NCBI GenBank assembly: GCA_036556325.1
Contig: DATBJR010000049.1
Location: 1-64,000 of the forward strand
Origin: DASSCW01 sp036556325
GTDB lineage: Bacteria; Chloroflexota; Limnocylindria; QHBO01
Reading direction: 5' to 3'
Length of the DNA: 64,000 nucleotides
The notes under the pieces were generated by a model that saw only the letters and a list, made by a program, of their open reading frames with translations, had not been told where the DNA came from and made no database searches. A program made the translations under genes and the position numbers. Every line of letters begins with the position of its first letter. Position 1 is the stretch's first letter. This document shows positions 1-9,035 of this stretch, in pieces.

Positions 1-1737
1 GAGCGTCGGATCGAGGTGGAGGCGCTGCACCGCGATGGCCACCAGATCCCGGTGGAGCTCGCGGTCGTCGCCACCCGGCGGAATGGCGCCACCGAGTTCA
101 CGGGCTTCATCCGCGACCTGTCGCGTGAGCACGCCGCGCTGGCGGCGCTGCGCGAGGCCGATGAGCGCTACCGCATGCTGGTCGAGCGGCTGCCCGGCAT
201 CGTCTACATCGACGAGCCGGGGGCGCAGGGCCGCTACATCAGCCCGCAGATCGAGTCGCTGCTCGGCTACTCGGCGGAGGAGTGGCTCGAGGACCCCGCC
301 CGCTGGGAGGCGGCCCTCCATCCCGACGACCGTGACCGGGCCGTGGCGGAGCTGTCAGCCGGTGAGCGCGGCGGGAAGCGGTTCACGTCGGAGTACCGCC
401 TCCTGGCTCGTGATGGCTCCGTGGTGTGGATCCGCGACGAGGCCACGCCCATCCGCGACGCGGACGGCCACCTGCTCGTACACGGCGTGATGTTCGACGT
501 CACGCGCGAGCGCGAGATCGAGGCAGAGCTGGCGGCCGAGGTTGCCGAGCGCGCCGAGGTGGCCACCGCGCTCAGCACGTTCCACGCTGAGCCCGACGCC
601 CAGGCCACCGCCGCGGCCCTCTGCCGCGAGCTGCTCCGTCTGCGCGACCTGGACATCGCGGTGGTCTATGCCTTCCTGGGCGAGGGCGTGACCCCGCTGG
701 CATTCGTGGCGCCGCCCGGCGCGCCCATCGCGATTGGCCGGCCGCTGCCGACGGCCCGGTCGGAGTACCTGCGCACCGCCAGCGCGCGTGGTCCGTGGAT
801 CGACGAGTGGCGGCTGGGGCCTGGAAGCTCCGACTACGAGCGGGCCTGGATGGACATCGGGCTGCGGGTGGCGGCCTTCGTGCCGCTCAGCGTCAACGGT
901 GAGCCGTACGGCCTGATCGCGGCCGGCAGCACCAGCGAGGTGGCGGCGAGCCAGATCGGCCGTCGCCTGCCGGCCATCCTCGAATACGCGACCGTGGCCA
1001 ACGCGGTGCTCGGTCCGCAGCTCCGGCAGTCGGCCGGCGACCTGCATATCCGGGCGCTGCGTGAGCTCATCGATTCGGGGTCGGTGCGGACGGTGTTCCA
1101 GCCGGTGGTGCGCCTGTCGGATCGCGCCGTGATCGGCTACGAGGCGCTCACCCGCTTCACCGATGGCAGCTCCCCGTTGCAGCGGTTCTCGGAGGCGGAG
1201 CGGGTCGGCCTGGCCCTGGACCTGGAGCGGGCGGCGATGGCGTCGGCCATCCGTGCCGCTGGCAACCTCCCGGCGGGACCGTGGCTCTCCATCAACCTGT
1301 CACCTGCAGTCCTCCCACAGCTCCGCCAGCTGGCATCGCTGACCGCCGGCGTGGAACGCCCGCTGGTCGTGGAGATCACCGAGCGGATGGCGATCGAGGA
1401 TTACGGCGCCGCGCGGCGGCTGCTGCGGCGCCACCTGCCGCGGGCGCGGATCGCGGTCGACGACGCCGGCGCCGGCTTCGCCTCGCTGCGCCACATCGCC
1501 GAGCTGCGGCCAGCCATCGTCAAGCTGGATATGCAGCTGGTGCGCAACGTCCACCGCGATCCGGCGCGCGAGGCGCTGGTGGCGGGCATGGTCCATTTCG
1601 CGGCCGCGTCAGGCTGCGAGCTGATTGCCGAGGGGATCGAGACCGAGCCGGAGCGCGCCGCGCTGATGCGGCTGGGCGTCGGCCTGGGGCAGGGCTTCCT
1701 TCTGGGGCGACCCGACCCGGTGGTCGTCGCCGCCTAG
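1..1737 (+). CDS. PAS-PAS-GAF-EAL c-di-GMP phosphodiesterase (5' truncated)
   Basis: The frame is open from the first base, so the N-terminus lies outside the window. In order it shows the tail of a PAS/PAC domain, a complete PAS domain starting near base 165 (RYRMLVERLPGIVYID), a GAF-like sensor over about bases 580-1050, and a C-terminal EAL domain. The EAL catalytic set is intact: EALTRF at 1141-1158, the EITE glutamate, the DD pair at 1459-1464, KLDMQL, AEGIET and GQGFLLGRP. These are the metal-binding and base residues of active phosphodiesterases, so hydrolysis of cyclic di-GMP to pGpG is likely. No GGDEF domain lies between GAF and EAL in the visible part. Its stop overlaps the stop of the convergent esterase by 4 nt. 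No membrane segment is visible. The signal sensed is unknown. Confidence 0.9.
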   Translation, partial: ERRIEVEALHRDGHQIPVELAVVATRRNGATEFTGFIRDLSREHAALAALREADERYRMLVERLPGIVYIDEPGAQGRYISPQIESLLGYSAEEWLEDPARWEAALHPDDRDRAVAELSAGERGGKRFTSEYRLLARDGSVVWIRDEATPIRDADGHLLVHGVMFDVTREREIEAELAAEVAERAEVATALSTFHAEPDAQATAAALCRELLRLRDLDIAVVYAFLGEGVTPLAFVAPPGAPIAIGRPLPTARSEYLRTASARGPWIDEWRLGPGSSDYERAWMDIGLRVAAFVPLSVNGEPYGLIAAGSTSEVAASQIGRRLPAILEYATVANAVLGPQLRQSAGDLHIRALRELIDSGSVRTVFQPVVRLSDRAVIGYEALTRFTDGSSPLQRFSEAERVGLALDLERAAMASAIRAAGNLPAGPWLSINLSPAVLPQLRQLASLTAGVERPLVVEITERMAIEDYGAARRLLRRHLPRARIAVDDAGAGFASLRHIAELRPAIVKLDMQLVRNVHRDPAREALVAGMVHFAAASGCELIAEGIETEPERAALMRLGVGLGQGFLLGRPDPVVVAA

Positions 1738-2840
1738 CCCGCCTCGTGCGGCGACATGTCGGGGCTGGCCTGGCTCAGCCGGCCGATCAGCCAGGCCAGG
1801 GCCAGCGGATAGCGCCACGCGATGCCGTTGTGGCCGCCGTCGAAGAGCTCGAAGTGGATGACGTCGTCCGGCACGCCGACCTGGCGCAGGGCCCGGTGCA
1901 GCGCCGTGGTGGCCAGGTCCAGGTTGAACTCGTCGCCGCCGCCGGCATCGAGCCAGATGCCGCGCATGCCGCGCAACGCCTCCGCGTACTCTGGCCGTGC
2001 CGCCATCCGCACTGGGTCGTTGGCCAGCCAGCGGTCCCAGGTCGCCGGCTGCAGCTCGCCCGTCTCGAGGTCGAAGGGGAAGCGGATCGTGCCGTCGGCG
2101 TCCGCGGAGTAGCAGGCCGCCATGGCATACAGCTCGATCAGCACCCCATCCGTTGACCGGGAGCGGCCGGGTCGCCCCCGGAAATCGGCCCAGAAGGCGT
2201 CGAAGCTGCCGTCGTAGGCGTCGCGCAGCGCCTTGACCGCCGGTGCGAACGAGGCGAGGTAGGAGAGCTCGAAGAGGCCATCGCCGGCGTGCGAGGCGAA
2301 CCCGCCGAACCGGTCCGGTCGGCGCATGGCGTTGACGGCCGCGCCGTAGCCGCCGCTGGAGTGGCCCGCCAGCCCGCGGTGCCGCGCATCGGCCAGCGTC
2401 CGATAGGAGGCGTCGACGAACGGCACCACCTCGTCGCAGAGGTAGGTCGCGTAGCGGCCGGTGCCGGGGGAGTCAACGAACTGCGAACCGCCCAGGGCCG
2501 TCCAGGCATCGACGTACACGATGACGGCCGGCGGCACGTCGCCCGCGGCGAACCGGGCGTCCAGCTCTTCCGGCGGGTTGCGCTGCCAGGCACGGCGGTT
2601 TCGCCAGGTGTCCACCTGGTTGCCGAAGCCCTGCAGGACATAGACCGTCGGGAAGCGGCGCTCCGTTTCGGTGTCGTAGGCAGGTGGCAGCTGAACCACC
2701 AACGGCCGCCGATGCGGGTCGCCCAGCGGGTTGCCGGTCAGCGCCTGGCTGTCGATCACGGCATCCTCCAGCCGGCCGGCGAACGGATGCGTCCATGGCG
2801 GCATTGGCTCGGTGCCCGGCGCTGGTTCGCGGGGAGGCAT
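1734..2840 (-). CDS. alpha/beta-hydrolase, putative esterase (esterase D type)
   Basis: A 368-residue protein of the Esterase D/enterochelin-esterase-like alpha/beta hydrolase type. The nucleophile elbow GHSSGG places the serine near residue 161. The acid is probably in AGGGDEF and the histidine in GGHNG near the C-terminus, giving a plausible Ser-Asp-His triad. I chose the ATG at 2840, which lies 4 nt after the stop of the upstream permease gene; a TTG 24 nt further upstream is also in frame. No signal peptide is evident, although the N-terminus is rich in Pro and Met. It is the last gene of a run with two ABC exporters. The substrate cannot be inferred; it may process or detoxify an exported ester, but that is a guess. 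Confidence 0.8.
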   Translation of the reverse strand: MPPREPAPGTEPMPPWTHPFAGRLEDAVIDSQALTGNPLGDPHRRPLVVQLPPAYDTETERRFPTVYVLQGFGNQVDTWRNRRAWQRNPPEELDARFAAGDVPPAVIVYVDAWTALGGSQFVDSPGTGRYATYLCDEVVPFVDASYRTLADARHRGLAGHSSGGYGAAVNAMRRPDRFGGFASHAGDGLFELSYLASFAPAVKALRDAYDGSFDAFWADFRGRPGRSRSTDGVLIELYAMAACYSADADGTIRFPFDLETGELQPATWDRWLANDPVRMAARPEYAEALRGMRGIWLDAGGGDEFNLDLATTALHRALRQVGVPDDVIHFELFDGGHNGIAWRYPLALAWLIGRLSQASPDMSPHEAG

Positions 2841-2844
2841 CGGC

Positions 2845-3573
2845 TCAGGCGGACTCGCCGGCAATCTCGATCCGCGCCAGCCGACGGATGCCGATCACCG
2901 TGGCCAGCACCAGCACCGCTCCACCCACCACCAGCGCGGTGCCCAGCGGCAGCGGCGCCGAGAAGACCGTGCGCGGCACGTCGCTGAGCGCATCGGCCAG
3001 GGCCAGGGTGTGCTGCCGGACGCTGAACGTCTGGGTGCCCGCGAAGAGCCCCGCCAGCACCCCCTCCCAGATGAGCACGTAGCCGAGCCCGAACACCAGC
3101 GCCCGGCCGGTGACCAGGCTGAGCGCGACGAAAATGGCGCAGTAGACCAGCGAGCCGAGCGCGGTGGCCACTGCGAAGGCCACGGACAGGCCGATGCCGC
3201 CGCCGGCGATCAACCCGGCGAGCAGCACCGGGATCGAGGTGAGCGCGATGGAGCAGGCGGCCGCCACGACCAGCTTGGTGAGCAGGGTCTGCCAGCGGGG
3301 GATCGGCTTGGCCAGCAGGTAGATGGCCGTCCCCTCCTCCAGCTCGGCGCCCAGCGTGGCCGTGCCGAACAGCAGCGCGACCAGCGGCATCAGCGTGGCC
3401 GTCCCGAACACCTCCAGCAATCGCGCGGCGGCGTGCGGGCGGTTCACCGGCTCGCCGCCGATTCGGAGGCCCAGCGCAACGAGCAGCATCAGCCCCGCGA
3501 GCAGGAGCAGGAGCAGCGTGCGGCGGCGGCTGAGCAGCTGGCGCAGGGTGATGCCGGCGATGACGCCGTTCAT
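2845..3573 (-). CDS. ABC-2 type transporter permease
   Basis: A 242-residue integral membrane protein with about six hydrophobic segments. The first follows a basic stretch (LSRRRTLLLLLLAG) and others are at roughly 55-75, 105-130, 135-160, 160-180 and 210-230. Size and topology fit ABC-2 permeases that pair with a separate ATPase. Its start overlaps the stop of the ATPase gene at 3570-4541 by 4 nt (ATGA), so translational coupling and a functional pair are likely. The short loop after the second helix (GTAIYLLAKPIPRWQ) is the typical ABC-2 element that contacts the ATPase. The substrate is unknown. Confidence 0.83.
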   Translation of the reverse strand: MNGVIAGITLRQLLSRRRTLLLLLLAGLMLLVALGLRIGGEPVNRPHAAARLLEVFGTATLMPLVALLFGTATLGAELEEGTAIYLLAKPIPRWQTLLTKLVVAAACSIALTSIPVLLAGLIAGGGIGLSVAFAVATALGSLVYCAIFVALSLVTGRALVFGLGYVLIWEGVLAGLFAGTQTFSVRQHTLALADALSDVPRTVFSAPLPLGTALVVGGAVLVLATVIGIRRLARIEIAGESA

Positions 3574-4541
3574 CGGCGCACCAGGTAGCTGAACACCGAC
3601 TCGAGCGACTCGTCGGTGGGGAGCAGCTCATGCAGTCGGATGCCCGCGTCGCGGGCGACACCGGCCACGGCCCGGCTGAATGCGCCGAAATCGGCGGTAC
3701 GGACGGTGAGCAGCCCGTCATCCAGGGAGACGCCCGCGATCATCGGCTGCCCCATCAGCGCCGCGGCCAGGCCGCGGTCATCCGAGGAGCGGATGGTGAA
3801 GGTATGCGGCCTGTCGGTCATCAGCCGCCGGATCTCGCGGAAGTCCCCCGACGCGGCCAGGCGCCCGGCCACGATGACCAGCACTCGCTCGGCGAGGCGC
3901 TCCACCTCTTCCAGGATGTGGCTGGAGAACAGGATCACGCGGCCCGCGGCCGCCATCCGGCGCAGCAGCTCCATCATGTGCAGCCGCTGGCGGGGGTCCA
4001 TGCCGTTGAACGGCTCGTCCAGCAGCAGCACCTGCGGGTCGTGGACAAGGGCAGAGGCGACCTTGATCCGCTGCCGCATGCCCTTCGAGTAGGTGCCGAT
4101 GGCGCGGTCCTGGGTTGACGCCAGATCCACCTCGCCGATGGCGCGCTCGGCGGCGCCAGCCGCTGCGTCGGGGCTCATCCCCTGCAGCCGGGCGTTGGCG
4201 ACCACGAACTGCCGCCCGGTGAGGAATGGATAGACCGCCTCGTGCTCCGGCACCAGGCCGATCTGGCGATAGAGCTCCGGGTGGTCGCGCGTCGGCCGGC
4301 CGGCCACCGTCACGCTGCCGGCGGACGGCGCCAGGAAGCCACCGATCATGTGCAGCAGGGTCGACTTGCCCGCCCCGTTCGGCCCGAGCAGGCCGGTGAC
4401 ACCGCCCTCCAGGCTGAAGCTCACGTCGTTGACCGCCACCACGTTGCCGTACCAGCGCGAGACGTTGGCCACCACCACCGCCGGACCGGCCACGGCCCGC
4501 GCCGTCGGCTCCGCGATGCCGGAGATCGCGGCGCCGCTCAC
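3570..4541 (-). CDS. ABC transporter ATP-binding protein (first of two in operon)
   Basis: A 323-residue ABC ATPase. Walker A is GPNGAGKS, the signature YSKGMRQR, Walker B VLLLDEPF, and the switch histidine lies in SSHIL. A C-terminal extension of about 90 residues follows, as in ABC-2 exporters of the DrrA/NatA kind. I chose the GTG at 4541 because it overlaps the TGA of the upstream permease as GTGA; the frame stays open further upstream, but that would run through the permease gene. It sits between two permease genes with 4-nt overlaps on both sides. The signature serine is present but the usual LSGGQ is YSKGM, which is common in this subfamily. Confidence 0.9.
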   Translation of the reverse strand: MSGAAISGIAEPTARAVAGPAVVVANVSRWYGNVVAVNDVSFSLEGGVTGLLGPNGAGKSTLLHMIGGFLAPSAGSVTVAGRPTRDHPELYRQIGLVPEHEAVYPFLTGRQFVVANARLQGMSPDAAAGAAERAIGEVDLASTQDRAIGTYSKGMRQRIKVASALVHDPQVLLLDEPFNGMDPRQRLHMMELLRRMAAAGRVILFSSHILEEVERLAERVLVIVAGRLAASGDFREIRRLMTDRPHTFTIRSSDDRGLAAALMGQPMIAGVSLDDGLLTVRTADFGAFSRAVAGVARDAGIRLHELLPTDESLESVFSYLVRR

Positions 4542-5449
4542 GCGGCCACTCGGCGGTACCGCCACCACACCACCCCGGCGCCGACGACCGAGATCGCCAG
4601 CCACTCCGCGCCGAAGACGGCCAGCGGATAGCCCATGCCCTCCACCGGTGACTCCGGGATGGAGCCGCCGAAGAGCAGCGTCCGCGTCCCGTCCAGCGGG
4701 ACGACGGGGTTGACGAGCTGGCTGGCCTCGCGCAGCGGTCCGGCCCGCAGCGCATTGCCCATGATGCCGGCGATGGCGGCGCCAACGATGAAGACGGCGA
4801 TGATCGCCCCCGTGGCGTACGCCCGGCGCGGCGTGTAGGCGGCGATCGCCAGCGACAGGGCGGCCAGCGGCACGGCGTAGATCAGCGGCGTCAGCACCAC
4901 TTCGGGCAGCCGGTCGATCTCGTCGCCGAAGGCCTGGACCACGTCGGCGGCCAGCAGAATGCGGCCGACGAAGAGGACGAGCATGGGGGCCAGCGCCAGG
5001 CCGAACACGGCGGCGATCAGGGCGCCGAGCTTGGCCAGCGCGTAGTCGCTGCGCTCCAGGGCATGCGAGAAGTAAAGCGACAGCACCCGATTGCGCTGGT
5101 CGGAGCTGACGAGCTCGGGTGCCTGTGCCGCCACGAAGATGGCCAGCAGGATCTGCGTGTTCCACAGGAAGTTGTCGTAGCTGAACGGGGTGGGCGCCTG
5201 TGGCGCCAGCGCCGCCACGGCCACCGACACGCCCGCCGGCGCCAGCAGCAGGGCAGCGATGCCCCACGGCACGATCTTGGCTCGGCCGCTGCGCTTCAAC
5301 CCATAAGCCGCACGCAGGCTCCACCAGAAGAGCGTGGCAACCGCGGCGCCGCGACCGAGCCGGGGGCCGTCGTACCCACGGTACCCCAGGTCGTAGATCG
5401 CGCCGGTCGCGCTCTGGCGCGTGCCGACTGCCGGCTCAGGCTGCGTCAT
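4538..5449 (-). CDS. ABC-2 type transporter permease
   Basis: A 303-residue membrane protein with about six transmembrane segments. The soluble N-terminus (YDLGYRGYDGPRLGR) is typical of ABC-2 permeases found in Chloroflexota and Actinobacteria. A large external loop follows the first helix, and a conserved loop (LYFSHALERSDYALAKLGA) lies between helices 2 and 3. The ATG at 5449 lies inside the last codons of the upstream ATPase gene (14-nt overlap), and its stop overlaps the next ATPase start as GTGA. The overlaps imply one polycistronic message. The partner is probably the ATPase at 5436-6359. The substrate is unknown. Confidence 0.85.
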   Translation of the reverse strand: MTQPEPAVGTRQSATGAIYDLGYRGYDGPRLGRGAAVATLFWWSLRAAYGLKRSGRAKIVPWGIAALLLAPAGVSVAVAALAPQAPTPFSYDNFLWNTQILLAIFVAAQAPELVSSDQRNRVLSLYFSHALERSDYALAKLGALIAAVFGLALAPMLVLFVGRILLAADVVQAFGDEIDRLPEVVLTPLIYAVPLAALSLAIAAYTPRRAYATGAIIAVFIVGAAIAGIMGNALRAGPLREASQLVNPVVPLDGTRTLLFGGSIPESPVEGMGYPLAVFGAEWLAISVVGAGVVWWRYRRVAA

Positions 5450-6359
5450 GCGCGCCGTCCGCGTCCTGCCGGAACAGGTCCTCCAGTCGGTGTCGGCGAT
5501 GCTCCAGCCGAACCAGGGCCAGTCCCATGTCGACGACCGTGTCCCGCACGATGTCGTATGGCCGCTCATCGGCGACATCGACCAGCACGGTGTGGCCGTC
5601 GACCCGGGCGGCGAGGCCGCGCTCCGCCAGCCGCGCGGCGAGCGCGTCGCCACCCTCCTCGACCTCGACGCCCAGCGTGCCGGTGCGCTCCGTGAAGCTG
5701 GCGATCGGCGCCGCCCGCAGCAGCTTGCCATCATCGATGGCCAGCAGGAAGCTGCAGACCCGCTCGATCTCACCCAGCAGGTGCGAGGCGACCACGGTGG
5801 TGATCCCGAACTCGGTGCCGGTGCGCTTGACGAGGTCGAGCATCTCATCGCGGCCCGACGGATCCAGGCCGTTGGTCGGCTCGTCAAGCAGCAGCAGCTG
5901 CGGGTCGTGAACGAGCGCCTGGGCGAGCTTGACGCGCTGCTTCATGCCGGTCGAGTAGCCGCCGATCGGCCGATAGCGCTCCTCGTAGAGGCCGACGTGG
6001 CGCAGCACTTCAGCGGTCCGCTCGCGCGAGGCGCCGGCCGGCAGGCCCGCCATCCGCCCCATGTGGGTGACGAAGTCGGTGGCCGACAGGTCCGGTGGCA
6101 GGCTGTCGTGCTCCGGCAGGTAGCCGACGAACTGCCGGATCTGCGGCCCGTCGCGGGTGACGTCCAGGCCGAGCACCGAGGCCGAGCCACTCGTCGGGTC
6201 CAGCAAGCCAAGCAGGATCTTCAGGAACGTGCTCTTGCCGGCCCCGTTGGCGCCGACGAGGCCGATGATCCCCGGCTCGACGTCCAGGGTCAGGCCGTCC
6301 AGGGCGGTGACGTGCGCGCCATATCGCTTGGTGAGGGCACGAGCCTCGATCAGGGGCAT
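5436..6359 (-). CDS. ABC transporter ATP-binding protein (second of two in operon)
   Basis: A 307-residue ABC ATPase with Walker A GANGAGKST, signature YSTGMKQR, Walker B LLLLDEPT and switch histidine in ASHLL. It is the first gene of a five-gene minus-strand run: ATPase, permease, ATPase, permease, esterase. I chose the ATG at 6359 (MPLIEA); 15 upstream codons are open but have no domain content. On the minus strand a TAGACT hexamer at 6373-6368 lies 8 nt before the ATG, suggesting a short-leader promoter, though no good -35 is seen. The signature loop is diverged in the same way as in the neighbouring ATPase, so the two probably arose by duplication. Confidence 0.9.
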   Translation of the reverse strand: MPLIEARALTKRYGAHVTALDGLTLDVEPGIIGLVGANGAGKSTFLKILLGLLDPTSGSASVLGLDVTRDGPQIRQFVGYLPEHDSLPPDLSATDFVTHMGRMAGLPAGASRERTAEVLRHVGLYEERYRPIGGYSTGMKQRVKLAQALVHDPQLLLLDEPTNGLDPSGRDEMLDLVKRTGTEFGITTVVASHLLGEIERVCSFLLAIDDGKLLRAAPIASFTERTGTLGVEVEEGGDALAARLAERGLAARVDGHTVLVDVADERPYDIVRDTVVDMGLALVRLEHRRHRLEDLFRQDADGAHDAA

Positions 6360-6578
6360 GGTCCCCGAGTCTAGAGCATGGCGTCGCCCGCCCACGCCTC
6401 GCATGAGGCCTTCGGCCGCCCGCTCACCGACCGAGCAAGAACGGCGTCCTGCCGCACGGATTCGGTGGTGGTTGGCGGGTCTTCGCCACGATTCCGGTGA
6501 CTCTGGCAGTCGAACTCAGCCAGTGCTGGCATGACACGTGCACTCGGGTACCGGCTGAGATCGCTGGGGGCAATACGC

Positions 6579-6965
6579 ATGACCGTGTCCGGGGACGGCC
6601 ACAGGCACCGACCACGAGCATTCGTGGTCGAAGACGACGCGCTCACGCAGCGCCTGCTCGCCGAGCTGATCGCATCTCGAGGCCTCGAGCCGGTTCCCTT
6701 CTCCCGGCTGTCGTCCGCCCGTCGCGCCCTCAGGGAGCACCCGCCCCAGGTCATGGTCGTCGATGACGATCTGCCCGACGGCCAGGGCGCCGAGCTCGTG
6801 CGCGAGCTGCGGGCTGATCCGCGGCTGCGCTCGGTGCGCGTCCTCTTCTGCACGGCGGCGGCGCCGGCTCGGCGGCGCGAGATGTCGCGGCTGGCGCCGG
6901 TCATCGCCAAGCCGTTCGCGCTGCGCGAGATGGAGCGCGCCCTGGCCGACGTCGTCGCCCTTTGA
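6579..6965 (+). CDS. stand-alone response regulator receiver domain protein
   Basis: A 128-residue protein containing only a receiver (CheY-like) fold. The acidic pocket is VVEDD, the likely phospho-acceptor is Asp62 in VVDDDLPDG, the switch Thr lies in FCTAA, and the conserved Lys is in IAKPF. There is no output domain, so it would act through protein contacts with a partner. No histidine kinase is adjacent. I chose the ATG at 6579 because a GGGGG purine tract lies about 7 nt upstream and the receiver fold starts soon after; the ATG at 6531 would add 16 residues. It is divergent from the ABC operon. Confidence 0.83.
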   Translation: MTVSGDGHRHRPRAFVVEDDALTQRLLAELIASRGLEPVPFSRLSSARRALREHPPQVMVVDDDLPDGQGAELVRELRADPRLRSVRVLFCTAAAPARRREMSRLAPVIAKPFALREMERALADVVAL

Positions 6966-6992
6966 CGAGCAGCCGCTAGGCTTGGCGGCACC

Positions 6993-8207
6993 GTGGCCGC
7001 CGATCTCACCGCGCTGATCCTCACCAACGAATATCCGCCCTCCGTCTACGGCGGGGCGGGGATCCACGTGGCGGAGCTGACCCGCGCGCTGCGCGGACGC
7101 ATCGGCCTGGACATCCGGACGTTCGGCGACCAGGACGAGTCCGGCGAGGGCTTCCGGGTGCGTGGCTATGGCGTCACGAACGCCGCCGAGGCTGCGGACC
7201 CTCGCGTACGCCCGGCCTGGACGGCGCTGGCGCGCGACCTGGCCATGGCCAGCGACCCGGTCACCGCCGACGTCGTCCACTGCCATACCTGGTACACCCA
7301 CCTCGCCGGGCTGCTGGTCCAGCGCGCCTACGGCCTGCCGCTGGCCGTGACGGTCCATTCGCTGGAGCCGCTGCGACCCTGGAAGCGGGAACAGCTGGGC
7401 GGGGGCTATGAGCTCTCGAGCTGGGTGGAGCGCACCGCCCTCGAGGCAGCCGACGCCGTGATTGCCGTCAGCGAGGGCACCCGCGGCGACATCCTTCGCC
7501 TGTTCGACGTTCCGGAGGAACGGCTGCACGTCATCCACAACGGCATCGACGCCGACTTCTACCGGCCCGATCCGGCGACGGACGTGCTCGAACGCTTCGG
7601 CATTGATCCGGCGCTGCCCTACCTGTTGTTCGTCGGGCGGGTGACGCGCCAGAAGGGGATCGTGCACCTGGTGCGCGCGTTGCGTGACGTGGACCCGAGC
7701 GTCGGCGCGGTGCTGTGCGCCGGCCAGCCGGACACGCCGCAGATCGCCGCCGAGATGGAGGCGGCCGTCGGGGAGGCGCGGAGGCATCGGCCCAACCTGG
7801 TCTGGATCCCGGAGATGCTCAGCCGGGCGGACGTCCGGCAGCTGTACAGCCACGCCGCGCTGTTCGTGTGCCCGTCGGTGTACGAGCCGTTCGGCATCAT
7901 CAACCTGGAGGCCATGGCCTGCCAGCGACCCGTGGTCGCCAGTGCGGTGGGCGGCATCCCCGAGGTGGTGGTCGACGGCGAGACCGGGGTGCTGGTGCCA
8001 GTCGTGCTCTCGCCGGACGACCCGATGAGGCCCGTCGACGCGGCCGTCTTCGAGTCCGACCTGGCGTCGGCCATCAACCGCCTCCTGGCCGATGCGCCCC
8101 TGCGCGACCGGATGGGCCGCGCCGGCCGAAGGCGCGCGGTGGAGCGCTTCAGCTGGTTGGCGATCGCCGATGCGACCGTTGGGCTGTATCGCTCGCTGAT
8201 GCGCTAG
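6993..8207 (+). CDS. glgM: glycogen synthase / alpha-maltose-1-phosphate synthase, GT4 family
   Basis: A 404-residue GT-B glycosyltransferase with the opening LTNEYPPSVYGGAGIHV typical of the actinobacterial glycogen synthase family (GlgA_Coryne/GlgM). The C-terminal nucleotide-sugar site includes FVGRVTRQKG and the EX7E region EPFGIINLEAMAC. Family members transfer glucose from ADP- or GDP-glucose to glucose-1-phosphate or to glucan; this sequence does not settle which. The GTG start follows the receiver gene by 27 nt. A TAGGCT hexamer at 6977-6982 may be a -10 element giving a very short leader. The degradative partner, GlgP, is about 25 kb away, so the glucan genes are dispersed. Confidence 0.87.
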   Translation: MAADLTALILTNEYPPSVYGGAGIHVAELTRALRGRIGLDIRTFGDQDESGEGFRVRGYGVTNAAEAADPRVRPAWTALARDLAMASDPVTADVVHCHTWYTHLAGLLVQRAYGLPLAVTVHSLEPLRPWKREQLGGGYELSSWVERTALEAADAVIAVSEGTRGDILRLFDVPEERLHVIHNGIDADFYRPDPATDVLERFGIDPALPYLLFVGRVTRQKGIVHLVRALRDVDPSVGAVLCAGQPDTPQIAAEMEAAVGEARRHRPNLVWIPEMLSRADVRQLYSHAALFVCPSVYEPFGIINLEAMACQRPVVASAVGGIPEVVVDGETGVLVPVVLSPDDPMRPVDAAVFESDLASAINRLLADAPLRDRMGRAGRRRAVERFSWLAIADATVGLYRSLMR

Positions 8208-8219
8208 CATCCGCCTCCC

Positions 8220-9032
8220 GTGACCGAGCAAGCCCCTGTCTCCGCTGTGCGAACGCGCCCCGTGCCAGACGGTGCGCCAGTGCTGGTGGCGCGCGACCTG
8301 CGCAAGCGCTACGGGACGCTGCAGGCAGTGGACGGTGTCTCGTTCGCGGTCGCCGGCGGCGAGGTGTTCGGCATCCTGGGGCCGAACGGGGCGGGCAAGA
8401 CCACCACGCTCGAGATGATCGAGGGGATGCGTGCCATCGATTCCGGAAGTGCCACCGTCGCGGGCGTGGACGTGGCCAGGGATCCGCGTGGCGTCAAGTC
8501 GCGCATCGGCATCCAGCTCCAGGCCTCCAGCTTCTTCGACGAGCTCAACCTGGTCGAGCTGCTGGAGCTGTTTGGCCACCTCTACGGGCGGGAGGTTGAC
8601 GCCCATACCCTGCTGGCCGAGGTGGAGCTGACCGAGAAGGCGCGCTCCCAGGTGAGGACCCTGTCGGGCGGCCAGAAGCAGCGCTTCAGCATCGCCGCGG
8701 CACTGGTCAACGACCCGGTCATCCTCTTCCTGGACGAGCCGACCACCGGCCTCGACCCGCAGGCGCGCCGCCACTTGTGGGGCGTCATCCGCGAGCTGGC
8801 GTCGCGTGGCCACACCATCGTGCTGACGACGCACTACATGGAAGAGGCGGAAGAGCTGTGCCACCGCGTGGCGGTGATGGACCGCGGACAGATCGTGGCG
8901 CTGGACACGCCCGAGGTGCTGATCAAGGCGCTGCTCGATCGCGGCTTCCACAAGGAGCGCGTCGAACGGCTCGCCAATCTGGAGGACGTCTTCATCGACC
9001 TCACCGGCCACGAGCTGCGGGAGGAGGAGTAG
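8220..9032 (+). CDS. ABC transporter ATP-binding protein
   Basis: A 270-residue ABC ATPase with Walker A GPNGAGKTT, Q-loop QLQASSFFDELN, a canonical LSGGQ signature, Walker B VILFLDEPT and H-loop TTHYM. The domain ends near residue 240 with a short tail (LANLEDVFIDLTGHEL), typical of NatA/YbhF-type multidrug or antibiotic exporters. It starts with GTG 12 nt after the glgM stop and is followed 3 nt later by its permease. A TAGCAT hexamer at 8205-8210 overlaps the glgM stop codon. It is likely co-expressed with the permease as an exporter of unknown substrate. Confidence 0.92.
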   Translation: MTEQAPVSAVRTRPVPDGAPVLVARDLRKRYGTLQAVDGVSFAVAGGEVFGILGPNGAGKTTTLEMIEGMRAIDSGSATVAGVDVARDPRGVKSRIGIQLQASSFFDELNLVELLELFGHLYGREVDAHTLLAEVELTEKARSQVRTLSGGQKQRFSIAAALVNDPVILFLDEPTTGLDPQARRHLWGVIRELASRGHTIVLTTHYMEEAEELCHRVAVMDRGQIVALDTPEVLIKALLDRGFHKERVERLANLEDVFIDLTGHELREEE

Positions 9033-9035
9033 CTC

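Noticed and set aside
4542..5324. N-terminal extension of the first ABC ATPase frame
   Set aside because: It runs through the permease gene in another frame; the GTG overlapping the permease stop is the natural start.
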